From Bimuria novae-zelandiae CBS 107.79 (taxonomy: Eukaryota; Ascomycota; Dothideomycetes; Pleosporales; Didymosphaeriaceae), in assembly GCA_010015655.1 (NCBI GenBank), contig ML976707.1, positions 62,001 through 126,000 of the forward strand: 64,000 nucleotides of DNA, in the 5' to 3' direction. The number at the start of each line of letters is the position of its first letter. The first letter of the stretch is position 1. The notes below the pieces were generated by a model that did no database searches, had not been told where the DNA came from, and saw only the letters and a list, made by a program, of their open reading frames with translations. Position numbers and translations under genes: made by a program. Positions 34,023-44,029 of this stretch are shown here, piece by piece.

Positions 34023-34450
34023 TTTAGCGAGATCTCCTCTCTGAAAGTCGAGGTGCTCCAGTGAATAACGTCAGTCTGTGGCTTTTCGAGATATGGGGAT
34101 GGATTAGTTGTTCGAAGTCGAGGGTTCGCCTCCAAGACACCTAGGCCATGTGAGTTGTGTTTCCGTTGAGCGCGGGCGGATAATGTGGAGAACATACGCA
34201 TACGGACTTATGTAGCAACGACCTAAGGCGCGTCAATGACGTGAAAGCTGGTGAGCAGCGGGACGTGCCTGGTCATGTGAAGAAGTAATAAGATCAAAGC
34301 TCTCGCGTCAATGAAATCACACAGTGAACCTGGCAAGCGTGCATTGTGCACTTTCGATTCTGCAAAACATAATAACCTCTACAATGTACTCTTTGGTAAG
34401 CCTCTACCCCACCCCATCGCTTACCATAGCTCTTGAAATCTACACCTAAC
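34023..34450. other. Intergenic 428 bp
   Basis: Between the 5' end of the 909-aa gene and the 3' end of the DJ-1-like gene, both on the minus strand. It likely contains the promoter of the former. No other feature seen. Confidence 0.45.
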
Positions 34451-35246
34451 TTAGGTAGATGTTTCGTTTATGTTCACAGCAAATGGGTCGTTGTCGGGGT
34501 TGGTAATGCGAACATGCTCGATCAAGTTGGAGATGTACGTGGCATTTTGGAGACTGTACACAGTCTCCGCGAACTGCAACATCATATCGAATCCAGAAGT
34601 CACTCCAGAGGAGCTCCAAATGGGAGGTTCGGCGGAGTTGTCCTCCACCCAGCGTGCCCTCGGGACCCAAGTTGTGTTCGGGCCATATGCAGTGATTGTC
34701 GCCCATGCTGCCTTGTTCGTGGTCGCTTTCCTGCCGTCCATGATACCAGCCTTGGCCGAAACGCCGGAACCGGTGCAGATGTTGAGCACGTGCTTGGTCT
34801 TAGGTGCCGCCTCTCCGATATAATTCCAAACAGCCGTCATGTTCGGGTTTCGTGCACCGGGACCGCCGGGCACAATGAGAACGTCCAGCTCAGGTGCCGT
34901 ATCGAATGTATGCGTGGGCGTGAATGAAGTCCATACGGACGAGTTCTTCGGGTTCATGGTCAATGGCTGGGTGGACACCGGATCGAGTGTCTCAGCGATC
35001 AAGGCGACCTCAGTGTTATACAGTAGACCTATGAAGTTCAGAACTTCCAGTGGTGCAGTCACGTCGGTCGTGTCGAACGCGTGGAACATGACGATGCCAT
35101 ATCTCTTGGGGATTGTACCGTTCAGAGCTGTCCAATGTTAGGCCGCACTGGCTCAGTATCTCACCTCTTTACCTACAAGCAGAAGCTTGGCTGGCTAGCA
35201 GACTAAATGAAAGGGCACACGTTCCGAATGTCTTGATGAAGCCCAT
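34451..35246 (-). CDS. Secreted DJ-1/PfpI-family protein, 2 exons
   Basis: Exons are 35177-35246 and 34451-35127, 248 residues. The 49-nt intron begins GTAGGT and has branch CCTAAC. A donor 4 nt downstream (GTAAAG) would break the frame, so GTAGGT decides the model. Exon 1 encodes a signal peptide, MGFIKTFGTCALSFSLLA then SQASA. The mature protein starts about SLNGTIPKRYGIVMF, the first strand of the class I glutamine amidotransferase-like fold. The nucleophile elbow ICTGSG places Cys near 141, and VPGGPGARNP is also typical. Six N-glycosylation sequons (for example NGT, NSS, NMT, NTT, NAT, NET) support extracellular passage. Members of this secreted fungal group are of uncertain function; proteolysis, deglycase or isocyanide hydratase-like activity cannot be told apart here. 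Confidence 0.85.
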
Positions 35247-36353
35247 TTTTCGAACAACAAGATTTTTTGAAGAAGTATACTGACTAGAAGAGAATGAATG
35301 GAGGATAAGAGGACAGAAGTGAAAGCAGGGCCTTTAAGAATGTATAACTGGCCGTTGGAGTACGGCCACCCCCTATACGATGATCCCCGAGCCAAACATT
35401 TTTTCGCAATCTCAGGCTGGACCATTAATTTATTTCATCCGAGACGATGTTGGAGCTTGGACGCGTATTGTTTTCTGTCCGCCAGTGATACTATAGCTAT
35501 GCATTGCATGTTTCTTGGCAAGGCGTTTCTCCGCGACCGAGAAGAGCGAAGGAAGCATGGCGATGAATAGAGCGGTGGTGTTGAGAAATTGAAGGGAGGA
35601 GTGGGGCCGCGCTTTCCCAAACCCGGTTAGGCTGAGGAAACGGCATTCGCTTCTGCACCACCACTTCACAACGTGCGCAAACGGCCTCATCAGACCACGC
35701 CTGCTCCTTCGAAATGGATGGACTCGGTGAATAACTTAGGTAGTTATGCTACCTCCTCGTTTCCGCGGCTTTATTAAGCATACGCGTTATGTTGCAACCG
35801 ACACATCCTCACCGGATGATCGTTTCACGTAATCAACCTCTTCGCACTCGCGAGCGCGTTCCAGACAGCTACTCAGCAGGCTCTTTGGTCCCGCATCTTG
35901 TAACAGACACATCCCTTCGTACGCGCAAACGTTGGGCCCCCATCCAGACAGGCAGCAACACATAGTAGCCATGGGAGGCAACACTATGGCTCAAAGCGCA
36001 GAGAAAGACCGCATGCATGTTTTTCGCTCTGAACAGTCTGACAAGAGCTTTGAAAGGCTATTTAACCACGACAGAGGTAAGGTGTTTCGTACCCAACTAG
36101 GCGCCACAGAAGGGGAAGTTGACGGTATGAGCTTTGCGCTGATTTATTTCAATCTCGCTCAGCAAAGCGAGCTCCAGACCGTTACTGGACCACATCAATG
36201 CTCAGAAGATGCATAGCAATTCAAATAAAGAATACGTTCAAGCGCGTGTTCATTATCAAATCTAGAGTGGAGGTGCTATATGCACAGTCAAGCTTATAGT
36301 TTTTGTTTCCTACATACATCAACCCAGACACCGACTCATTTACAGAGAGCGGC
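35247..36353. other. Intergenic ~1.1 kb, no gene recognised
   Basis: Lies between the start of the DJ-1-like gene and the end of the glutathione transferase gene, both on the minus strand. Short frames such as 35932-36216 carry no domain. I see no repeats or RNA genes. Confidence 0.4.
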
Positions 36354-37052
36354 TTACTTTTTGGGTGCGAACGGCGGCGGTCCTTGTACACTGATCCCGG
36401 CTTCCAAGTCCAGCTCCGGATCACTCTTCTTCATCGCTGTCTGGTAACCTGGCCGTTTCGTGACCCTCTTCAACCATGCCAGAATGGCGGTATAACCGGT
36501 CAGATCAATGGGCTCGAACTTCCGCATCGTCGTAAGGCACCATACAGACATGATATCAGCAGCTGTGAACTCGGATCCGGCCAAATATTCGTTCGATGCT
36601 AGGCGTTCGTTCATGTGCTTAAGTGCCCTTTGTACGCGTTCATCGGCGCCTTGGTAGCGTGGGTCTTGCTGGTCGGACACTAGCATGCGCGCCTGGAACC
36701 TCCGAAAGAGTGTTGGCTGCAGGTTTCCGTTCGAGAAGTGAAGCCAGTACAAGTAGTCTGCATAATTCGGATGTGAGGATGGGATGGCAAGTCTGCTGTC
36801 TCCGTATTTGTTGATGATGTAGTCGACAATCGCACCGGACTCGGCGAGCAGAATCGGGTGCTCCGAATCGGAAGTCGCGTCCTCTAGAAGAGGCGATGCA
36901 CCTATGGGATGCTTCTCTTTCAGCTCTGGTGGTGAGAAGAATGGATCGCGCTGGTAGAGCTTCAGCTCGTAAGGGATGCCCAGTTCCTCGAGGAGGAAAG
37001 GAATGCGCTCCCCTTGCCCTACTTGGAGGTGATGGACTGTGAGCTTTGCCAT
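36354..37052 (-). CDS. Gtt1-like glutathione S-transferase, 232 aa
   Basis: Single exon from ATG 37052 (MAKLTVHHLQVGQGERIPF) to TAA at 36354. An upstream in-frame ATG at 37130 would add 26 residues that do not resemble the family. The N-terminal thioredoxin-like domain includes PPELKEKHPIGASPLLED and the glutathione gamma-glutamyl-binding motif AESGAI at residues 70-75, with Ser72 in the binding site. The C-terminal helical domain has EFTAADIMSVW (the N-capping ADI segment). The pattern YQRDPFFSPPELKEKHP closely recalls yeast Gtt1-type transferases; no canonical catalytic Tyr, Ser or Cys is evident at the N-terminus. It conjugates or reduces electrophiles and peroxides with glutathione. The C-terminus ends PPPFAPKK, with no obvious peroxisome or ER signal. 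Confidence 0.9.
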   Translation of the reverse strand: MAKLTVHHLQVGQGERIPFLLEELGIPYELKLYQRDPFFSPPELKEKHPIGASPLLEDATSDSEHPILLAESGAIVDYIINKYGDSRLAIPSSHPNYADYLYWLHFSNGNLQPTLFRRFQARMLVSDQQDPRYQGADERVQRALKHMNERLASNEYLAGSEFTAADIMSVWCLTTMRKFEPIDLTGYTAILAWLKRVTKRPGYQTAMKKSDPELDLEAGISVQGPPPFAPKK

Positions 37053-37440
37053 CGTGATATGAAGAAGGGGGAAAGGACGATCGCTGAAGTCTTGGGTAAC
37101 AAGCAAGGAGGTTTCCGTTGGTTCTGTCACTTACGATGTCAACGAAAGCTGCCATTATATACTTTTGGCATTAGCCAATGGGAGGCTTGCATCCGATGTA
37201 CCGCGGCTTTAAGACGCTAACGCCGAAGCCTTGCCGCAATGCGTGCGCCGTTCGATGACCCGAACTGAAGAGGTCTTTCGTGTCTGGGGCGAATGAATGA
37301 GGATGAGCGGCTCATCGTACGATATGCTGACCAAATGCTGTCGCTGCTATCGTAGTACGTGCGAAAAGACCGAATTCACCGAAGGGAAGGCTTGCGGACC
37401 TACTGCCCAGCTTCAAACAATCCTTTCATGTCTCAACACC
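37053..37440. other. Promoter side of GST gene, end of gene-bearing block
   Basis: Ordinary composition up to about 37440, after which AT-rich relic DNA begins abruptly. This stretch should contain the GST promoter. No gene recognised. Confidence 0.45.
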
Positions 37441-38228
37441 CCAGAAGAGTCTAAGTAGAGGGGACTAACTCTGGAGGGGCTAGGTCTATTCCCGGACACT
37501 CTAGAGGTACCTAGTAGCTTTTAGAGTTACTTAGGGCTTAGACTACGAAGTTTTTTTTTAACTAAGTACTCTTAAGGCCTAGCCTCTAATATAGCTCCCT
37601 CCCCTATTTATGTGGTAGGAGAAGAAAAAAAAATTTATTTAAGTTTATTAGGCTTGCAGGGTTCGCTATATTTCTAATTTTAAACCAAGAATTACTATTT
37701 TATAAGGACTATTTCCTCTTATTACTTACTTTAGCGTAATAGTAAGTATATTCCTTTAAGTAATAAGTCGCGCCTACCCTTTTAGTTATATACCTGTTCG
37801 TGCTTTTTATTAGCGTAACTTCTACAGTAAAAGCCTACTTATAGTATCTTATGTAATGGGCTACGCCTAGTTATTACCTTAAATCCTTAACCCTTAGTTA
37901 TGCGAACCCTAGATATATAAGTTCGACGCCTAAAGCTTAACTTTAAACTCTTTATTAAATTTATAAATATTTTTTTAGCACCTTTAGCTTCTTAAGCACA
38001 TAGCCTCTTATATTAAATTTAATTACTTTTACCTATTACAGAATAAGTAGATTTTAAATATAATTATAAACTAAAGCTATAAAGTAGCTTATAAAGTTAA
38101 AAAACTTATATAGATAAATACTATAAAGAACGCCTAAACCTATAAGAAGATAAAACCCTCCCTAGTAAGTAATTAAAAAGAAGTCCTAACAGACACTTAA
38201 TGCTAGTAAGACTATCTTTACTAAATAA
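37441..38228. other. AT-rich relic DNA, includes dispersed repeat copy
   Basis: First part of the right-hand relic block. No open frame is supported. Positions 37857-38020 match 61062-61225 (listed separately). The first 100 bases are relatively GC-rich (GGGGCTAGGTCTATTCCCGG near 37478) and might be an element end. Confidence 0.4.
37857..38020 (+). repeat. Dispersed repeat copy 1 (matches 61062-61225)
   Basis: About 165 bp, starting GGCTACGCCTAGTTATTACC and containing ATGCGAACCCTAGATATATAAG, recurs in the same orientation at 61062-61225 with mostly C/T and G/A differences. It is part of an unidentified degenerate element. Edges are approximate. Confidence 0.8.
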
Positions 38229-38512
38229 AAAAGTTATAGAAATAAGAATATGTGTCTGTACGCAGGGGCGATACGGCGAAGGGTATTCTACAAGGCCCAA
38301 CACGTGATCACGTGGTTGTCTTATGTAATGTCCGTGCGTAGCTCGCCTCCTAAAATATCGCCACCTTCGTTCGTACAATAGAGAGATAGAGCAATTACAC
38401 GAACCAGTTATCCTCCCTATTACTCCGTACGCTGTGCACACCGTACAAACCTTCTACCTTATCGCACTATGCTCACCCCATGTACAGCTAGCTGTGAGAG
38501 CCCTATCAACAA
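38229..38512. other. GC-rich island in relic DNA, possible LTR remnant
   Basis: A block of nearly normal composition, with AACACGTGATCACGTGG at 38299, in otherwise TpA-rich DNA. It resembles the LTR islands elsewhere in the window, but I found neither a convincing TG..CA boundary with duplication nor a second copy. The minus-strand frame over part of it lacks protein features. Confidence 0.4.
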
Positions 38513-38529
38513 TATAACTTTTTACTAAA

Positions 38530-39860
38530 GCTCTATAGTTTAGCGTAAATAATTATACGTAGCAAGCTATTAGCTAATAAAAAAGTAATAGCTAGGGAAA
38601 TAAAAAAATAGCCTCCTTGTTTATAACTAAACTTTAGGCATTAAGAGTTTACGCGAATAAAATATAGGAATTTCTAAGTAAAATTAAAATACTTATTAAC
38701 CTCTAAGATACCTTTTAGAATTTACTATAAAAAGTAAAAGGACTAACTAAAGAAATAGTAAGAAAGCGCTAAAAACCCCTAATAATATAATAATACTCTT
38801 AAGAAATAAAAGGTATAAATTAGCTATTAAAAGTAAACTAATAGATAGAGATACTAAAAAGATTAATAATAAAGCTTATCTTAAACTAAAGAAGAAGCTG
38901 CTATCCTTAGATTTTTAATTTAGCCTACTTTAATAGTAAATAATAGTATTACTACTACTTTAAGATGGTAATATAATATAAGCTTTTAGAGGATAGGGAC
39001 TACCTTAGAAATATACCTAAATATATTTTTAGTTAATTAATAAGACGTGCAGCGACAGTGGGAATTACGTATTTAGACTACTACCTAGAATATACTAAAG
39101 CTAACCTTTAGAAGTTACTAGACTATAACTTTTATAATAACCTAGCGAAAGAAATCGCGCGTAACTACTTACTTATAATATAATAAAGGAACTAGAAGTT
39201 TCGTAACTTTAATCTAAACTTTAATAACTATACTATAGAAGATGAGAAGTATAATTAAGAAATTTTAAAAGAATTTATACCTCTAAAGTCTTTATCATAA
39301 CTTACAGGACTGAATAGTTATAGTAGATATAAATAACAATTAGGACTTATAAGGAGTTTAAAAGAGAGTTAATAAGGTTAAAAAAATCTTTTTTAAAATA
39401 ATTTATAACTACTAAAGTTTTCTGCTAAAAGCAGGGTGCTAGATGCGATAGATTAACACTTACTTAAGCTAACCTTAGAAAGATATCTAGCTAATAAAGC
39501 TAAGATAAAAGACACTAAGTAATAGATAGAGCTATAGAATATAGATCTAGTAACACTTAAAAATTAGCTATATAGATGTCGCGCAAGGTAATAGAAATCT
39601 ATAAAAAGAATTATTTCTATTTTTATTATAGAAATATAGGATACCACGTAAAGTAGTGTAAGCTTTTACTTATAATAGAGCTAGCACAAGTTCGCGCCGC
39701 TATACCTACTACTAAGAATTTTTTTAATAAAGAGTTTAATATAGCCTTTATTAATTTAAAAAACTAGATCCTCCTAGCAACAGTCGCCGCCAGAAAATAA
39801 AAGTGAAAAAAGGGTAAAAGATTAGTTTTAATAACTTTTAAAGGCTATAGCGAAACTTAA
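38530..39860 (+). pseudogene. Element C gag remnant with zinc knuckle
   Basis: A degraded frame ends in a CCHC-like knuckle near 39615-39665 (YFYYRNIGYHVKCKL-like when read past stops, with several Cys changed to Tyr). Upstream text resembles a gypsy capsid, but the start is not determinable. Stop codons are dense, so the boundaries are estimates. Confidence 0.5.
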
Positions 39861-40328
39861 TATTAATAATTGTATACTTGCTTACTAATAACTTTATATT
39901 TATATTAATATTAATTAGTTTAGATTATATAAATATTAAATTTATATTAAAAATTTTATAATAAAAGCCCACCTATAGCGCGAGAACCTACCCTATTTAT
40001 AAAAAGGTATTAGTATTAGAGGCATGCGACTCTTCGTACGTAAAGTGGTCTAACTAAAAGTAAATATTAATAGCTATATAAAACTAATATAGTTATATAT
40101 TTTATTTAATAACGGATTATACGATCTAATTCTTAGCCTAACCTAAATAAAAGAGAATAGGGCTAAACTAGCCCTAGTAAAGAAATTAATTTAAATTGGA
40201 CGTTTACGCATCCGTATCTATAACTAAAAAAATAAAAAACTATAAATAAAGCTCTAAGAGATATTAGCTATAGTCTATATAGCCTTTACTTAGCGTAGTT
40301 AACGCCTAGGAAATAGGCCTAAGGTGTT

Positions 40329-40525
40329 TGTAATAGGCTAGAGCCTAGTTAGTGTATTATTCCTTGGTGGAACCCTTGGTCCTTTTCGACGCGCTAAGAT
40401 CTAATAGAAGCCTCCCAAACACAGTATTCCTAAGGTATATAAAAGGGAGCAAGAGTGTAAGATAGCGTCTTTATTAAATACAATCCTATTACTAGGCATT
40501 AGCAACCTTTGCGCAGCCCCTTATA
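40329..40525 (+). repeat. Solo LTR (197 bp), TSD gtgtt, with TATA-like box
   Basis: Begins TGTAATAGGC and ends CCCCTTATA (originally TTACA), giving inverted TGTAA/TTACA termini, and is flanked on both sides by the 5-bp duplication gtgtt (40324-40328, 40526-40530). A TATA-like GGTATATAAAAGG is at about 40435, as in LTR promoters. Composition is near normal (CTTGGTCCTTTTCGACGCG near 40376). It sits in the protease-RT linker of element C and has no other copy in the window. Confidence 0.88.
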
Positions 40526-40689
40526 GTGTTTTTTATATTAATAAAAGATATATAGAAGGGGGTAACCTGTAAGCTAAAGGTAAACTTATAAGAGTTATTA
40601 CTTAAAGCTTTTAAGGACTTATAGCGTATCTTTTATAAGAAATAAGCTAACAAGCTCTCTCCGCACTATAGACCTCGAGTAGATCTTTT

Positions 40690-41598
40690 TATCGCTCTTA
40701 TAAAAAAAGATAATACGACCCTAGAGATCCCCTATAGCCCTCTATTTAATATATCTTATAAAGAGTTACTCGTCCTTTAGAAAGAGCTTACTAAATACTT
40801 AAATAAAAGCTTTATTTAAGTAAGTAAGTCTAGCGCCACTACTTTAGTATTATTTACTAAAAAATCTAGTAAAGGACTACGCTTTTACGTTAATTATTAA
40901 GTCTTAAACGCTATCTTCAAAAGGACTAGTACCTTTTACTATTAAATAGTAAAACTCTTTAGCTCCTTGTAAAGGCTAAATAGTTTAGTAAACTTAACGT
41001 AATTTAAGCCTTTTATAAGCTTTAAATAGTAAAAGACGAGGTATATAAAATAGCGTTTAAGACTGAATTTACTTTTTATAAGTCGCTAGTAGTTCTTTTT
41101 AGCCTAACTAACGCGCTAAGTACGCTTTAGTAGTATATTAATTAGGTACTAAAGGAGCACCTTAATAACCACTACTTAGTATATATAGATAACGTTCTTA
41201 TCTTCTCTAGTAGTAGCTAAAAAGACTACGAATAGAAAGTACGTATTATAATTTAAAAGTTAGGGGCTATAGGACCATATTTAGATATTAAGAAATTTAA
41301 GTTTATATTAAAAAAACTAAGTACTTTAAATTTATTATAGAAGTTAATAAGGGCATAAGTATAAACCTAAATAAAGTCTAATTAATTTAAAAATAAAAGC
41401 TCCTAATTTTAGTATCGGGAGTCTAGAGCTTTATAGGCTTTATAAACTTTTATTAAAGAATTATATAAGACTTTTTTTTAGCATAGTAAGCCCCCTTAGA
41501 AAGCTTATTAGTAAAAGAGTAGAATTTATCTTGGGATAAGAGTAGTAGTACGTATTTAACTTTCTAAAAATAATATTTTATATAGACTCCGCGCTAGC
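40690..41598 (+). pseudogene. Element C reverse transcriptase and start of RNase H (interrupted)
   Basis: Translation past stops gives PYSPLFNISYKELLVL, then KKSSKGLRFYVNY and YIDNVLIFSS at 41182-41210, where the catalytic YVDD is changed to Y-I-D-N by transitions. The frame runs to the RNase H onset and is cut at 41598 by element A, inserted with duplication ctagc/ctagt. Confidence 0.85.
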
Positions 41599-42032
41599 TG
41601 TTAGGATCCGTTGAAACCCCAAAATGACGTAGGGCGGGGCAAGGACACTTATCCGTACGGCCAGCCAAGATTCCTAACTTAGCTACGAGTCACGTGACTA
41701 GTCACGCGTCCCAGAAATATTAGGCGTCCCAGAAGTATCTTGGCACATGGGACTTTGGGACTCCTGGGACTTGTGGGATCCATGGGACTAGTCATGTATA
41801 TAGAAACGCGATAAGGGAGGTCTTTTACTATCGTGTTTAATCTTATTTATTAATCTATCGTTTAGATCTACGAAGTAATTTTATTAATTTAATTATATTA
41901 TATACACCTTGAATACTAACGCCCTAATAATAAGTATAAACTATTACTATACTTCTTTCCTATATTACTAATACTCTTACCCGAGAACTAACCCTAGCCC
42001 TTTAGAACTAGCTACCCCTTTAAAATTTAATA
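41599..42032 (+). repeat. Element A 5' LTR
   Basis: 434 bp, TGTTAGGATCCG to CCCTTTAAAATTTAATA (terminal ACA decayed to ATA). Contains a dyad GTCACGTGAC near 41692 and a TATA-like CATGTATATAG near 41793. It is equal in length to the 3' LTR at 54629 and differs from it mostly by transitions. Confidence 0.93.
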
Positions 42033-42089
42033 TCTTAAACACCCTTAACCTAAGCGTTAATAATACCTTTTTCACTAATATAACATATA

Positions 42090-43130
42090 TACGAATAAAT
42101 ACTTTTAATAGAATAGGTATTACTATAGCTAGAGAAGGAACGAAAAGCTTTAATAAAAAGCCTAACTTCTTCTATAGTAAACGTAACTACACGGAACTAT
42201 AGATCTTGTAACTTAACTTATCCTTTTATGGAACAAAGAAAGAATAGGAAGATATAGACAAGACTATATTTATCTTTACCTATATAAAGGGAGATACGTT
42301 TAAGTGGATTCGTCCTTACGTTAATTAATACCTAGCTAGAGTTAATATAAAAGGCGACGCTATAAATATCATTATAAAAGATTATAATACTTTTTACACT
42401 AAGGTTAAATAATATTTTAAAATTACTAACTAGAAAGCTATCGCTAAACGAAATATCTAATTAATTAAATAAACCTGTTTAGTAGCTAAATATAAATCTA
42501 AATTCCGCAAGAACACTAACTAAATTACGTAAAATAATAATAGTCTTGTAACTATATTCTAAAAGGGATTAAAATAATATATACGTAAAGAGCTATTGCG
42601 CAGCGGAGTAAAGACTAATATCTTAAAGGAACTTATATTAGAAGTAACTTAAATTAATAATAAATAGTATAAACTAGAACGAGACCTACGCTAGAACTAG
42701 AATAAAAAAGGCTATAGACTACCTGCAACGAAAGATAACTATTATAACTTAAAGTAGTAGCTATAGTAGAAAAACTAAGCTAATTATAATTATTAATTAA
42801 TAGAAGGAATTCAATACTATTAAGTTAACGTAATAAAGAAAAGAACAGAAAAGGCAAAAGGCTTCTATAAGCCTAAATTAGGACGTACCCTAGATAGAAC
42901 CTACAAGTAAGGGACTGGGGCACGACTTTACTATATATATAGCAAACTAGGCCATATAGCCAGGAACTGCAGATCTAGGAACAAGAGTACCAGACAGTTA
43001 AACGTACTAACTATTAATAAGGATAAGACTACTAACTAAGAATAGTAGGTAGTAAACACTATTAAATAAATTAATATCTATAATAAAGAATTAGAATAAT
43101 TAAGGTTACCTAACTTACGACTCTACGAGG
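42090..43130 (+). pseudogene. Element A gag remnant
   Basis: Capsid-like text followed by a CCHC knuckle at about 42928-42970: His (CAT, 42953-42955) and the last Cys (TGC, 42968-42970) survive within GHIARNCRSRNK, while the first two Cys have become Tyr. Many stops. Start and end are approximate. Confidence 0.7.
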
Positions 43131-44029
43131 ATGCATATAAAGGTTTAGATAAAAAAGAAAAAGAGCTAATATCTTAATCTTTTACACCTTACCCTAGCCA
43201 GAGCAAACTAGTTACTAGTAAGATAATAAACGTTTTTAACTTCTTAAAGAAATACTAACTAAGGGAAGGAAACTTTAGTTTTATAGTAATAAAATAATAA
43301 GACTATATAGTAGTATTTTACTATACTTACTAACCTAATCTAGTTAGTAAAGCAGCACGTAAAATAACAGACTATTATTACGCCTATAAAGACCTTAAGA
43401 AAAAATACCTAAACAAAAACCAAAACTATAAACTATAGTATAACCTAGACTATTGCAACCCTATGTATAGTTATATATAATAAACCTTTTATAGAGAGGA
43501 TTAATGCACCTTTTATTACTAAGCTAAAGAATATAGCTACTTTCCTTAAACATATCGCAGGTTCAGATAGGAGTGGTTTAACTACCTTATTACTAACTAT
43601 AAGGTTTATCTATAGGATAAACGCGAAACACGATACTTTTTATACTTTAATTAAGTAATAAACTAAGTAATATTACTACTAGTTAATAGAAAATACGCGT
43701 TAAATACATAGCAAATATACTTATACTCTAACTATAAAGAATATAAGAAATAAAAGAAAAAGCACGGATTTAATTACATGCTAAAAGGGACTACAACCCT
43801 TAGAATTAAATTAGTAATAAAGGAAGAAGATAGTAAAGCTTCTCTAAAAAAGGCCTAGTAGTAGCCTTAGGAAAAAAAATAAGGAAGAATACCTTAAATC
43901 TATAAAGCTAGTAATAAAGAAAATGTCTTTTTTAGACCTAGGCTTAGGCGGGAAGACGCCTTTAAAGAAGTAAATACTACTAATAGTTAGGTATTAATTC
44001 AGCTACTAGTATAGCTTAAAAAAATATAG

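Noticed and set aside
38121..38441. 106-codon minus-strand frame over a GC-rich island
   Set aside because: It crosses from degraded AT-rich DNA into the island and has no protein features.
38250..38510. Solo LTR with aatat duplication
   Set aside because: The 5-mer is expected by chance in AT-rich DNA and no TG..CA boundary fits it.
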